A stretch of DNA of 64,000 bases from Streptomyces phaeochromogenes (GTDB lineage Bacteria > Actinomycetota > Actinomycetes > Streptomycetales > Streptomycetaceae). This document shows positions 9,780 to 18,273 of this stretch, piece after piece (position 1 is the first letter of the stretch; each line of letters begins with the position of its first letter). Both the position numbers and the translations under genes were made by a program. Location of the stretch: NCBI RefSeq assembly GCF_001418655.1, contig NZ_LIQZ01000022.1:1-64000 (forward strand). Reading direction: 5' to 3'. The notes under the pieces were generated by a model. It made no database searches, had not been told where the DNA came from, and saw only the letters and a list, made by a program, of their open reading frames with translations.

Positions 9780-12248
9780 GTGGCGACGAGCGAGGAGAGC
9801 GGCGTGGCGCGGCGGCGGTTCGACATGGCGGACGCCGCGGTGGTGCTGCTGGACGCCCGCATGGCGGTGGCCGGCTGGACCGGCGACGCCGAGCGGCTGT
9901 TCGGCTATCGCGGGGCCGAGGTCGTCGGCCGGGCCGCGGCCGAGCTGCTGATGCCCGAGGACGCCGAGCGCCTGCCCGACCTGACCCGCCGCTGCGGCCG
10001 GAACGGCGGCTGGACCGGACTCCTGGCGGTGCGCCACCGCGACGGACACCCCGTCGTCACGACGGTGCGGGTCGTCCCGGCCGTGGAGGCCGCGGAGGGC
10101 CCGCCGCGCTGGGTGGTGCTGGCCGCCGACTCGACCGGCGCCGCGGGCTGGGACATGAGCCGCACAGTGCTGGAACGGCTGGCCTCGCACTCACCCATCG
10201 GCATAGCGATCGTCGACGCGGACCTGCGGTACGTGTGGTCGAACGCGGCCCTGGAGCAGTTCGGCGGCGGACCCGCGCACCAGCGGATCGGGAAGCGGCT
10301 CGCGGACATCCAGCCGGGCCTGAACGCCCAGGCCCTGGAGGCGGTGATGCGCCAGGTCCTGGAGACGGGCGAGGCCGTCGTCGGCTACGAACACGTCGGT
10401 ACGGTCCGCTCGGCGCCGCACCGGGACACGGCCCACGCGATGTCCTTCACCCGGCTCGACGACGACCACGGCAACCCGATCGGCGTGTACTACACCGTCG
10501 TGGACGTCACCGAGCGCTACCGGGCCCGCCAACGCCTCACCCTTCTGGACCAGGCCGGCAAGCGCCTCGGCCGCACCCTGGACGTCATGCGGACCGCCCA
10601 GGAGCTGGCCGACGTGGCGGTGCCGGGACTCGCCGACTTCGTCACCGTGGATCTGCTGGAGACCGTCCTCGAAGGGGGCGAACCCGTCGCCGGGCCGCTC
10701 AGCGGGACGGACGCGATGCCGTTGCGCCGGGCCGGCCACCAGTCGGTGAACGAAGGCGTCCCCGAGGCCGTCGTCGAGATCGGTGAAGTGGCCGCCTACC
10801 TGCCCGAAGCACCCCCTATCCGCGCGCTGACCGGCGGGACCTCCTGGATCGAGGAGCGGCTCGACCCGCTGGCCCCGGAGTGGGCCACGGGCATCGCAGG
10901 CGACCGGGCCGCCACCTTCCTCGACCTCGGACTGCACACCGCGATGATCGTGCCGGTGCGGGCCCGCGGCACCATGCTCGGGATCACCACGTTCTTCCGG
11001 CGCCACCGGCAGGACCCCTTCGACCAGGACGACCTGGGCCTGGCCGAGGAGTTCGTCGGCCGCGCCGCCCTGTGCCTCGACAACGCCCGCCGTTACACCC
11101 GGGAGCGCGACGCGGCCCTCGTACTGCAGCGCCATCTGCTGCCGCACCGGCTCCCCGAGCAGGACGCGATGGAGGTCGCCGCCTGCTACCGGCCGGCCGA
11201 CGAGCTGACCGGACTCGGCGGCGACTGGTTCGACGTCATCCCACTGTCGGGCGCGCGCGTCGCCCTGGTGGTCGGCGACGTCGTCGGCCACGGCATCGAG
11301 GCCGCCGCGGCCATGGGCCGGCTGAGAGCCGCCGTACAGACCCTCGCCGACCTGGACCTGCCGCCCGAGGAGGTGCTCGCCCACCTCGACGACCTGGTCG
11401 ACCGGGCCGGATACGAGGACGACACCGAGGCGGCCCCGCGCGCCGACGGCGTACGGGCCAAGGGTGCCAGCTGTCTGTACGCGGTGTACGACCCGGTCGG
11501 CGGCCGGTGCTCCATGGCCGCCGCGGGCCACGGTCTGCCCGCGATCGTCGCCCCGGACGGCACGGTCGACTTCCCCGAGCTGCCGCCGGGACCCGCCCTC
11601 GGCGTGAGCGGCCCGCCCTTCGAGTCGGTCGAACTGCCGCTCGCGGAAGGCAGCGTGCTTGCCCTGTGCACCGACGGCCTGCTCGCCGCCGAGGGGCCCG
11701 CGCCGCAGCGGGACGCCGCCGCCGACCGGGAGCGGCTGCGCCGGGTGCTCGAACGGCGGGCGCCCAGCCTCGACGACCGCTGCCAGGCCGTGGTGGAGGC
11801 GCTGGTCCCGGCCCGTCCGCCGGACGACGTGGTGCTGCTGATGGCCCGCGCCCGCCGCCTCGACGCGGAACGGACGGTGTCCTGGGAGCTGTCCGGCGAC
11901 CCGGCGGCCGTCGCCGACGTGCGCAAGCGGACGTCACGGCAGCTGTGCGAGTGGGGCCTGGACGAGCTGACCTTCACCACCGAACTCGTCGTCAGTGAAC
12001 TCGTCACCAACGCCATCCGGCACGCCTCCGGGCCGATAAGGCTGCGGCTGATCATGTCGCGGACCCTCGTCTGCGAGGTCTGGGACGCCAGCCCCACCGC
12101 CCCGCACCTGCGCCACCCGAAGACGACCGACGAGGGCGGCCGAGGTCTGTTCCTGGTCTCCCAGTTCACCCAGCGCTGGGGCACCCGGTACACCCAGGAC
12201 GGCAAGATCATCTGGACCGAGCAGTCACTCACGGGCCCGGAGATCTGA
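9780..12248 (+). CDS. PAS-PAS-GAF-SpoIIE phosphatase with C-terminal RsbW-like kinase domain
   Basis: 822 residues from the GTG at 9780, chosen because GGAGG lies upstream and the first PAS domain begins soon after; a longer frame from 9666 lacks a ribosome site. Order: PAS (about 15-105), second PAS (about 130-245, VDVTERYRARQRL at its end), GAF (about 265-435), SpoIIE PP2C-type phosphatase (about 450-690; GGDWFDVIPL, VVGDVVGHGIEAAAAMG, ALCTDGLL) and an RsbW-like HATPase (about 700-820; N-box ELVVSELVTNAIRHA, GGRGLFLVSQF). It probably couples small-molecule, light or redox sensing to an anti-sigma-factor antagonist switch by dephosphorylating or phosphorylating a partner. No STAS or sigma partner lies next to it. 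TACGTT near 9701 may be its -10. Confidence 0.88.
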   Translation: MATSEESGVARRRFDMADAAVVLLDARMAVAGWTGDAERLFGYRGAEVVGRAAAELLMPEDAERLPDLTRRCGRNGGWTGLLAVRHRDGHPVVTTVRVVPAVEAAEGPPRWVVLAADSTGAAGWDMSRTVLERLASHSPIGIAIVDADLRYVWSNAALEQFGGGPAHQRIGKRLADIQPGLNAQALEAVMRQVLETGEAVVGYEHVGTVRSAPHRDTAHAMSFTRLDDDHGNPIGVYYTVVDVTERYRARQRLTLLDQAGKRLGRTLDVMRTAQELADVAVPGLADFVTVDLLETVLEGGEPVAGPLSGTDAMPLRRAGHQSVNEGVPEAVVEIGEVAAYLPEAPPIRALTGGTSWIEERLDPLAPEWATGIAGDRAATFLDLGLHTAMIVPVRARGTMLGITTFFRRHRQDPFDQDDLGLAEEFVGRAALCLDNARRYTRERDAALVLQRHLLPHRLPEQDAMEVAACYRPADELTGLGGDWFDVIPLSGARVALVVGDVVGHGIEAAAAMGRLRAAVQTLADLDLPPEEVLAHLDDLVDRAGYEDDTEAAPRADGVRAKGASCLYAVYDPVGGRCSMAAAGHGLPAIVAPDGTVDFPELPPGPALGVSGPPFESVELPLAEGSVLALCTDGLLAAEGPAPQRDAAADRERLRRVLERRAPSLDDRCQAVVEALVPARPPDDVVLLMARARRLDAERTVSWELSGDPAAVADVRKRTSRQLCEWGLDELTFTTELVVSELVTNAIRHASGPIRLRLIMSRTLVCEVWDASPTAPHLRHPKTTDEGGRGLFLVSQFTQRWGTRYTQDGKIIWTEQSLTGPEI

Positions 12249-12429
12249 GCGGGTCGTCACTCCGTCGCATCGCGGTGGCGCGACACGTTTGTGCCGTGCC
12301 CGTTGTGCCTAACGGTGTATTAAGTCACTTTTGTCGCATAGTGCGTCCGGAGGTCTACCTCGGACCGGCCGCCCGCGCGCCCCCGCGGTTCACCTCCTCG
12401 TGCCCGTACCCAACGAGGAGTGACGCCTC

Positions 12430-14898
12430 ATGTCCGACACCGTGTCCCGGCGGTCCGTCCTGCGTCTGCTGAGCGGCGCGACCGCCGTCGCCCTGGCCGC
12501 GACCGCGGGGCCCCCGTCCCTCGCACACGCGGCCACCGCCCGGCGACAACCGGCCGCGGGTCCCCGCGTCGAGGGACTGCTCACCAAGCTCACCCTGGAC
12601 GAGAAGCTCTCCCTGCTGCACGGCGCCACCGACCCCAAGGCCCTCGGCCAGGCCGGTTATGTGCCCGGCGTGGAACGGCTCGGCATCCCGCCGCTCCGCC
12701 TCGCCGACGGCCCCGCAGGCGTCCGCGTCAAGCAGCACGCCACCGCCCTGCCCGCGCCCGTCCTGCTCGCCGCCGCCTTCGACCCCGGCCTCGCCCGCCG
12801 CTACGGCCAGGTCATCGGCCGCGAGGGCCGCGCCCTGGGCCAGGACGTGCTGCTCTCCCCGATGGTCAACCTCATCCGCACCCCGTACGCGGGCCGCAAC
12901 TTCGAGACGTTCAGCGAGGACCCGCTGCTCTCCGCCGGCCTCGTGGCCGAGGAGATCAAGGGCATCCAGAGCGAGGGCCTCATCGCGACCGTCAAGCACT
13001 ACGCGATGAACAACCAGGAGAAGGACCGCGACTCCGTCGACGTACGGGTCGACGAGCAGACCCTCAACGAGGTCGAGCTGCGCGCCTTCGAGGCCGCCGT
13101 CGGCGCCGGAGCCCGCGCGGTCATGGGCGCCTACAACAAGGTCAACGGCACCTACGCCTGCGAGAGCAAGGAACTCCTCACCGGCATCCTCCGCGACCGC
13201 TGGGGCTTCGAGGGCTGGGTGATGACCGACTGGCACGCGGCCCACAGCACGGTCGCCTCGCTCACCGCGGGCCTCGACATGGAGATGCCGAACGGCAAGT
13301 ACTTCGGGGCCGCGCTGAAGACGGCCGTCCAGAACGGGAGCGTCTCCGAGGAGTACGTCGACCGGGCGGTGCGCCGCATCCTCACGACCATGGACGACTT
13401 CGGGATGCTCGACGGCAGCGCCCCGCCCCGCCCGGCACGCAACCCGTCGGCGGGCGCGGCGGTCGCCCTGGAGGTCGCCAAGGCGGGCGCCACCCTCCTG
13501 CACAACAGGAACGGCACGCTGCCCCTGACCGGCGAGGCCGCCCGCAGCATCGCCGTCGTCGGCCCCACCGGCTCGCTGCCCTTCGTCAGCGGCGGCGGCA
13601 GCGCCCATGTGATCCCCGACCACGCCGAGCGCCCGCTGGACGCCATCAAGTCCCGTGCGGGACAAGGCGCCCAGGTGTCCTACGCGCTCGGCGAGGACCT
13701 CTTCGGCAAGCCCCTGCCCGACGACGCGCTCAGCGACGGCATCGACCCGGAGGGCCAGCGGGTCGCCGCCGGGAAGACCTGGACGTACGAGGGGACGCTC
13801 ACCGTCGAGGACGACGACGAGTGGACCTTCGTCATCCACTACTCCGGTACGCGGCCCAAGGTGCTTCTCGGCGGAGTCGACCTCTTCCCGGTGGCGACCG
13901 GGCTCGCGGAGCACTTCACGGGTGGTCTGGTGTCGGCCGCGCCCGACGGGCTCGCGGTGCGCCGCAGGACGCTCGATCTCGCCGCCGGAGAACACCGGGT
14001 CGAGATCACCGCCAAGGGCGGCACCCAGGGGCAGACGTTCCGGCTGCGGCACGCCACCGGGGCGACCCGCGCCCAGGACGTCGCCGAGGCGGTGAAGGCG
14101 GCCCGGGCCGCGGAGAGCGTCGTGCTCTTCGCGTACGAGGACGCCACCGAGAACCAGGACCGCACGACCCTCGCGCTCCCCGGCCACCAGGTTGGGCTGA
14201 TCCAGGCGGTGACGGCGGTCAACCCCCGTACCACCGTCGTCCTCAACACCTCCTCCTCGACGTCGATGCCGTGGCTGGAGCGCACCGCCGCCGTGCTGCA
14301 GATGTACTACCCGGGCCAGGAGGGCGCGGCAGCCACCGCCGCCGTCCTGTTCGGCGACTGCGACCCCGGCGGACGGCTCACCCAGACCTTCCCGGTGGAC
14401 GACGCGCACCACCCGGTCGCGGGCGACACGCGCCGCTACCCGGGCGTGAACGGCGTCGAGGAGTACTCGGAGGGCGTCCACGTCGGCCACCGCTGGTACG
14501 ACGCCGAGGACGTGCGGCCACTGTTCCCGTTCGGGCACGGACTCTCGTACACCTCCTTCGTGTACGAGGGCCTGGGCGTGGCGCGGACCGGGGACGGCCT
14601 GGAGGTGGTGTTCACCGTGCGGAACACGGGACGGCGGGACGGGGTCGACATCCCGCAGGTCTATGTGGGCGCCTCGCCGGACCTCCAGGTCGACCAGGCC
14701 GAAAGGGTGTTGGGCGGCTATCAGCGGCTCGCGCTGAAGGCGGGGGAGTCGCGCCGGGTCACCGTGCACGTCGACGAGCGCACGCTCTCCTCGTGGGACG
14801 CCGAGCGGCACGGCTGGGTGCTCGGCACCGGGCGGCGGACCGTGTGGGTGGGGGCCTCGGCGGGCGAACTGCGGCTCAGCGGGAGGGCGCAGGTGTGA
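12430..14898 (+). CDS. Secreted glycoside hydrolase family 3 beta-glucosidase with PA14 insert
   Basis: 822 residues. A Tat-type signal (SRRSVLRLLSGATAVALAA) ends near residue 35 at an Ala-X-Ala site. The GH3 N-terminal barrel follows, with nucleophile Asp267 in GWVMTDWHAAHS and substrate residues in KHYAMNNQEKDRDSVDVRV. The C-terminal alpha/beta sandwich is interrupted by a PA14-like insert (about 435-545). A fibronectin-III-like tail (about 720-822) begins near FPFGHGLSYTSF. It would hydrolyse beta-glucosides or related oligosaccharides outside the cell; the exact sugar cannot be told. The ATG has GAGGAG 9 nt upstream, and 181 bp before it, with no clear operator, separate it from the preceding gene. 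Confidence 0.92.
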   Translation: MSDTVSRRSVLRLLSGATAVALAATAGPPSLAHAATARRQPAAGPRVEGLLTKLTLDEKLSLLHGATDPKALGQAGYVPGVERLGIPPLRLADGPAGVRVKQHATALPAPVLLAAAFDPGLARRYGQVIGREGRALGQDVLLSPMVNLIRTPYAGRNFETFSEDPLLSAGLVAEEIKGIQSEGLIATVKHYAMNNQEKDRDSVDVRVDEQTLNEVELRAFEAAVGAGARAVMGAYNKVNGTYACESKELLTGILRDRWGFEGWVMTDWHAAHSTVASLTAGLDMEMPNGKYFGAALKTAVQNGSVSEEYVDRAVRRILTTMDDFGMLDGSAPPRPARNPSAGAAVALEVAKAGATLLHNRNGTLPLTGEAARSIAVVGPTGSLPFVSGGGSAHVIPDHAERPLDAIKSRAGQGAQVSYALGEDLFGKPLPDDALSDGIDPEGQRVAAGKTWTYEGTLTVEDDDEWTFVIHYSGTRPKVLLGGVDLFPVATGLAEHFTGGLVSAAPDGLAVRRRTLDLAAGEHRVEITAKGGTQGQTFRLRHATGATRAQDVAEAVKAARAAESVVLFAYEDATENQDRTTLALPGHQVGLIQAVTAVNPRTTVVLNTSSSTSMPWLERTAAVLQMYYPGQEGAAATAAVLFGDCDPGGRLTQTFPVDDAHHPVAGDTRRYPGVNGVEEYSEGVHVGHRWYDAEDVRPLFPFGHGLSYTSFVYEGLGVARTGDGLEVVFTVRNTGRRDGVDIPQVYVGASPDLQVDQAERVLGGYQRLALKAGESRRVTVHVDERTLSSWDAERHGWVLGTGRRTVWVGASAGELRLSGRAQV

Positions 14899-14940
14899 GG
14901 CCGACGGGACGCCGTGCCCTCCAAGTGACCGGGTAGGCTG

Positions 14941-14974
14941 CCCGGCGTGCGCTCGCGGCCGAGCGCACGCCGGG
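14941..14974 (+). terminator. Perfect 15-bp stem-loop between GH3 gene and DedA gene
   Basis: CCCGGCGTGCGCTCG, CGGC loop, CGAGCGCACGCCGGG: fully complementary over 15 bp. It lies 42 nt after the GH3 stop and 37 nt before the DedA start. There is no U-run, as often in Streptomyces. It directly follows TAGGCT (14934-14939), a -10-like hexamer, so it might instead lie in the dedA leader. Confidence 0.7.
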
Positions 14975-15011
14975 CCAGGCCCGGCCCGCGGTGAATCGGG
15001 AGGAACCGGCG

Positions 15012-15668
15012 TTGCACGTCCAGGAGTGGCTAGAGACAGTGCCCGCGGTCAGCATCTACCTGCTGGTGGGCCTGGTCATCGGCCTGGAGAGCCTGGGCAT
15101 TCCACTGCCGGGCGAGATCATCCTCGTCTCCGCGGCGCTGCTCGCCTCCCAGCACGGTGACATCAACCCTGTGATCCTCGGCGCCTGCGCCGTCGCCGGC
15201 GCGATCATCGGTGACTCCATCGGCTACGCCATCGGCCGCAAGGGCGGACGACCGCTCCTGGCCTGGCTCGGCGCGAAGTTCCCCAGGCACTTCAGCGAGG
15301 GCCATATCGCCACCGCCGAGAAGTCCTTCGAGAAGTGGGGCATGTGGGCCGTGTTCTTCGGCCGCTTCGTCGCCCTGCTGCGGATCTTCGCGGGCCCGCT
15401 CGCGGGTGTGCTGCGCATGCCGTACTGGAAGTTCCTGACCGCCAACGTCCTCGGCGGCATCCTCTGGGCCGGCGGCACCACAGCCGTCATCTACTACGTC
15501 GGCATCGTCGCCGAGTCCTGGCTCAAGCGCTTCTCCTGGCTCGGCCTGGTCCTGGCCCTCCTCATCGGCCTCACCTCGATGCTGGTGCTCAAGCGCAAGG
15601 CGAAGAAGGTCTCGGCGGAGCGCGAGGCCGAGCGGACGGCGGCCGAGCCGGTCCCGGCGACCGACTGA
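15012..15668 (+). CDS. DedA family membrane protein
   Basis: 218 residues from a TTG start with GGGAGGAA 7 nt upstream; the GTG at 14991 would place that ribosome site inside the gene. It is a SNARE-associated/DedA (VTT) protein with about five hydrophobic segments. The hallmarks are GLESLGIPLPGEIILVSAALLA and FGRFVALLRIFAGPLAGVLRM, with the conserved Arg and G-x-x-x-G needed for the reentrant helices. Members help scramble or recycle lipid carriers and maintain membrane potential. The charged C-terminal tail (RKAKKVSAEREAERTA) is cytoplasmic. A terminator follows directly. Confidence 0.9.
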   Translation: MHVQEWLETVPAVSIYLLVGLVIGLESLGIPLPGEIILVSAALLASQHGDINPVILGACAVAGAIIGDSIGYAIGRKGGRPLLAWLGAKFPRHFSEGHIATAEKSFEKWGMWAVFFGRFVALLRIFAGPLAGVLRMPYWKFLTANVLGGILWAGGTTAVIYYVGIVAESWLKRFSWLGLVLALLIGLTSMLVLKRKAKKVSAEREAERTAAEPVPATD

Positions 15669-15672
15669 GAGG

Positions 15673-15707
15673 CTGCGCCCTGTAACGGGGCGCAGCCCCG
15701 TTTTTTT
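15673..15707 (+). terminator. Terminator after DedA gene
   Basis: ACGGGGC, GCA loop, GCCCCGT (15685-15701) followed by seven T residues: a classic intrinsic terminator. An overlapping alternative hairpin, CTGCGCCC (15673-15680) with GGGCGCAG (15688-15695), would exclude it, so two mutually exclusive folds are possible. Confidence 0.85.
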
Positions 15708-15709
15708 GG

Positions 15710-15735
15710 GGGGCGCGGGGAACTGCGCGACCAGC
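15710..15735 (+). repeat. 26-bp dispersed element, copy A
   Basis: The stretch opening GGGGCGCGGGGAACTGCGCG and ending ACCAGC occurs identically in reverse orientation at 57051-57076. It lies directly after the T-run of the DedA terminator and before the convergent carbonic-anhydrase-like gene. Confidence 0.85.
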
Positions 15736-15764
15736 CACGGCCGGCCCGCAGCCCGCGACGAACC

Positions 15765-16295
15765 TCAGCCCCCGTGTGCTTCCCGGTGCCCCTTCGCGAG
15801 TTCCACGTACAACGTCCCGTTCAGCGAGATCCCCTCCCGCTCCTCGGGCGTCAGCTCCCGCTTCACCTTGGCGGGCACCCCCGCGACCAGCGACCCGGGC
15901 GGCACCCGCATCCCCTGCGGGACAAGCGCCTGCGCGGCGACCAGCGAACCCGCCCCGATCACCGCCCCGTTGAGGATCGTCGCCCCCATCCCGACCAGAC
16001 AGTCGTCCTCGACGGTGGCACCGTGCACCACGGCGTTGTGCCCGATGGACACCCGCTCCCCGACGGTGACGGGGAAGCCGGGGTCGACATGGAGCGTGCA
16101 GTTGTCCTGCACGTTGCTGTCCGCGCCGATGACGATGGGCCCGCACTCGGCCCGCAGCACCGCCCCGTACCAGACGCTCGCGCCAGGGTGCAGCGTCACC
16201 TCGCCGAGCACCACGGACATCGGGGCGACGAACGCCTCCTGATCCACCTTCGGATCCTTGCCGCCCACGCCCGCGATCAGCGCCTCGTGCGTCAT
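15765..16295 (-). CDS. Gamma-carbonic-anhydrase-like hexapeptide protein
   Basis: 176-residue left-handed beta-helix protein of the gamma-CA/YrdA group. Hexapeptide repeats run through the middle, with the three expected zinc histidines in DNCTLHVDPG, RVSIGHNAVVHGA and nearby. The C-terminal helix (LTPEEREGISLNGTLYVELA) packs on the trimer. Members may bind zinc or iron; carbonic anhydrase activity is not assured in this subgroup. The ATG at 16295 has GAGGAGAC upstream, whereas the longer open frame begins in the intergenic region. Transcribed toward the DedA gene and divergent from the acyltransferase at 16415. Confidence 0.88.
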   Translation of the reverse strand: MTHEALIAGVGGKDPKVDQEAFVAPMSVVLGEVTLHPGASVWYGAVLRAECGPIVIGADSNVQDNCTLHVDPGFPVTVGERVSIGHNAVVHGATVEDDCLVGMGATILNGAVIGAGSLVAAQALVPQGMRVPPGSLVAGVPAKVKRELTPEEREGISLNGTLYVELAKGHREAHGG

Positions 16296-16402
16296 CGCCG
16301 TCTCCTCGTTCTCGTTGGTACCGGCACCGTAAGGGATCCGGCCACACCACGGTGGGGCGAAGATCACAGGCGCCCGAGCTCATGGCCGGACGTCACGCTG
16401 AG

Positions 16403-16408
16403 TACGGT
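16403..16408 (+). promoter_or_regulatory. Leaderless -10 of the acyltransferase gene
   Basis: TACGGT fits TAnnnT and ends 6 nt before the GTG at 16415. This is the spacing of leaderless Streptomyces promoters and helps choose that start. Confidence 0.5.
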
Positions 16409-16414
16409 GAGCGG

Positions 16415-17200
16415 GTGCCCAAGCGCAAGAACACGTTCTCATCCCGGCGGCGCCGGCTCGTCCAGCGCGCCGTCCACGCGGGCTGGTCCTGGGTGCAGCG
16501 GACGGGCGCGGTGACCGCCGAGCGGCCCGGGCGGCTGCACTTCGGGGCGATGGGAACAGGTACCAGGCTGGCCTTCCCGCAGGGCACCGTCTTCGGCGAG
16601 CCGTGGATCCATCTCGGCGACCACTGCATCATCGCCGAACAGGTCACTCTGACCGCCGGGCTGATGCCCGACCTCGACCTCGGCCCGGACCCCATCCTCC
16701 GCATCGGCGACGGCGTCGTCCTCGGCCGCGGCAGCCACGTCATCGCCGACACGACGGTCATGATCGGCAGCGACTGCTACTTCGGGCCGTACGTGTACGT
16801 GACGTCCACCAACCACTCGTACGACGACCCCCATGAGCCGATCGGCAAGCAGTGGCCGCGGATGGAGCCGGTGGAGATCGGCCCGGGCTGCTGGATCGGC
16901 ACCGGCGCGGTGATCCTGCCGGGCGCGCGCATCGGGCGGAACGTCGTGGTGGCGGCCGGCGCGGTCGTACGCGGAGTCGTCCCCGACCACGCGGTGGTGG
17001 CCGGGGCGCCGGCCAGGGTCGTGCGCCGCTGGACCGCCGCCGACGGCTGGCAGCCGCCGCTGCGCACGCCCGCGCCGGTGCCGATTCCCGACGGGGTCAC
17101 ACCGGAGCAGCTGCTCGCGCTGGCGGAGCTGGACGCGGAGAGCATCGCCGGTCTGCGGGCCGTCGAGGCCGCCCACGAGGACGTACGAGCCGAGTCCTGA
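16415..17200 (+). CDS. Hexapeptide-repeat acyltransferase
   Basis: 261 residues. A basic start (PKRKNTFSSRRRRLVQRA) is followed by a left-handed beta-helix of the sugar O-acyltransferase type: HLGDHCIIAEQVTLTAG, IGDGVVLGRGSHVIADTTV, YVYVTSTNHSYDDPHEPIG, PVEIGPGCWIGTGAVILPGA, VVVAAGAVVRGVVPDHAVVA. The catalytic-type His is in the TSTNHSYDDPHEPI loop, as in maltose, chloramphenicol and capsule acetyltransferases. The acceptor is unknown. The GTG at 16415 has no good ribosome site but a -10 just upstream, so the mRNA is probably leaderless; ATG 16382 is an alternative. The C-terminal 60 residues are helical and specific to this group. Confidence 0.85.
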   Translation: MPKRKNTFSSRRRRLVQRAVHAGWSWVQRTGAVTAERPGRLHFGAMGTGTRLAFPQGTVFGEPWIHLGDHCIIAEQVTLTAGLMPDLDLGPDPILRIGDGVVLGRGSHVIADTTVMIGSDCYFGPYVYVTSTNHSYDDPHEPIGKQWPRMEPVEIGPGCWIGTGAVILPGARIGRNVVVAAGAVVRGVVPDHAVVAGAPARVVRRWTAADGWQPPLRTPAPVPIPDGVTPEQLLALAELDAESIAGLRAVEAAHEDVRAES

Positions 17201-17260
17201 CCGGCCGGGGGTCGACCGAGGGCCGGCCGGGGTCCTTCGGGGCCGAGGCCCGGTGGCCGC

Positions 17261-18112
17261 TCAGCCCGTGGCGAGCAGCACCGTGCCCACCAGCGCCAGG
17301 CCCGCCCCCGCCGCCTGGATCGCGCGCAGCCGCTCGCTGAGGAAGCCGCGTGCGGCGAGGGCCGTCACGACCGGGCAGAGCGAGGCGAGGACGGCGGCCA
17401 CGGTGACCGGGCCGCGCTGGGCGGCCAGTGAGTACGTGCCGTTGGCGGCCACGTCCGCGAGTCCGACGAATGCCAGGGCCGGGAGGGCCTCCCACGCGAT
17501 CTTCGGGGGAGCCACGCTGCCGCGCCGGACGGCGACGTACAGAGCCGTGCCTCCCGTGACGACGTTCGTGACCCGCTGCACGAACAGGGCGAGGAAGAGG
17601 CCGGTGAGGGTGGACGACGCCTCGGCGATCAGGGCCATCACCGCGCCGAAGCCGAATGCCGCGACCAGGGTGAGCAGCACTGCCTGCCGCTGCACGGGGG
17701 CGCCCCTGAAGTGCGGTCCGCCCGCGAGGACGACCCCGACGACGGCGACCGCGATGCCCGCGAACTGCACCAGGCCGGGGCGCTCACCGAGGACGAGGCC
17801 CACCGCGACGGGGACGGCGATGCTGAGCGAGGCGAGCGGTGAGACGACGCCCATCGGGCCGAGGGCGAGCGCCTTGTAGAAGGCCAGCATCCCGACGGGT
17901 CCGACGAGGCCGGCCGCCACCGCGAACCACAGCTGCGGACTTGCCTCGCTCCAGGCGCCGGTGACGAGGACGATCGCGCCGAGCACGACGGCGGCGATCG
18001 ACTGCGAGACGACCACGACCGTCAGCGCGGGCGTTCGTCGTGCCAGCAGCCCTCCGCCGAAGTCGGCCAGCCCCCACAGGAGGCTTGTGGCCAGGGCGAA
18101 CAGCGCTGTCAT
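17261..18112 (-). CDS. EamA/DMT-superfamily exporter
   Basis: 283 residues with ten predicted transmembrane segments arranged as two five-helix EamA repeats. The first starts at residue 1 (LWGLADFGGGLLARR) and the second near 145 (LLTLVAAFGFGAVMALIAEA). The conserved Gly/Pro-rich repeat end PLASLSIAVPVAVGLVLGERP is present. It probably exports a metabolite or drug-like compound; the substrate is unknown. It is divergent from the XRE-cupin regulator at 18274. Two GTTC-nnn-GAAC palindromes lie between them, so that regulator probably controls both. Confidence 0.88.
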   Translation of the reverse strand: MTALFALATSLLWGLADFGGGLLARRTPALTVVVVSQSIAAVVLGAIVLVTGAWSEASPQLWFAVAAGLVGPVGMLAFYKALALGPMGVVSPLASLSIAVPVAVGLVLGERPGLVQFAGIAVAVVGVVLAGGPHFRGAPVQRQAVLLTLVAAFGFGAVMALIAEASSTLTGLFLALFVQRVTNVVTGGTALYVAVRRGSVAPPKIAWEALPALAFVGLADVAANGTYSLAAQRGPVTVAAVLASLCPVVTALAARGFLSERLRAIQAAGAGLALVGTVLLATG

Positions 18113-18130
18113 GGGATGCCTCGCAGTACA

Positions 18131-18200
18131 GTTCGATGAACGATTCGGTGCACCACACCGTAGTTCAGTTCATTGAACCCTGTCATCCAGAATATTGAAC
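18131..18200. promoter_or_regulatory. Operator cluster for the XRE-cupin regulator
   Basis: Two perfect inverted repeats GTTC-nnn-GAAC lie at 18131-18141 (spacer GAT) and 18168-18178 (spacer ATT). A half-matching third, GAATATTGAAC, is at 18190-18200. The second and third are 22 bp apart, two helical turns. The cluster is in the AT-rich gap between the divergent exporter and regulator. Confidence 0.6.
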
Positions 18201-18273
18201 AACCCTCAAGCCTCATGGGCCGAGCTTCGTGAGAGCCGGGCCCCATGAGAACCACGAGAACATTGGACGGAAT

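Noticed and set aside
15673..15735. A small structured regulatory RNA after dedA
   Set aside because: The T-run and 7-bp hairpin are explained by an intrinsic terminator, and the 26-bp element that follows is shared with another locus; nothing supports a separate promoter.
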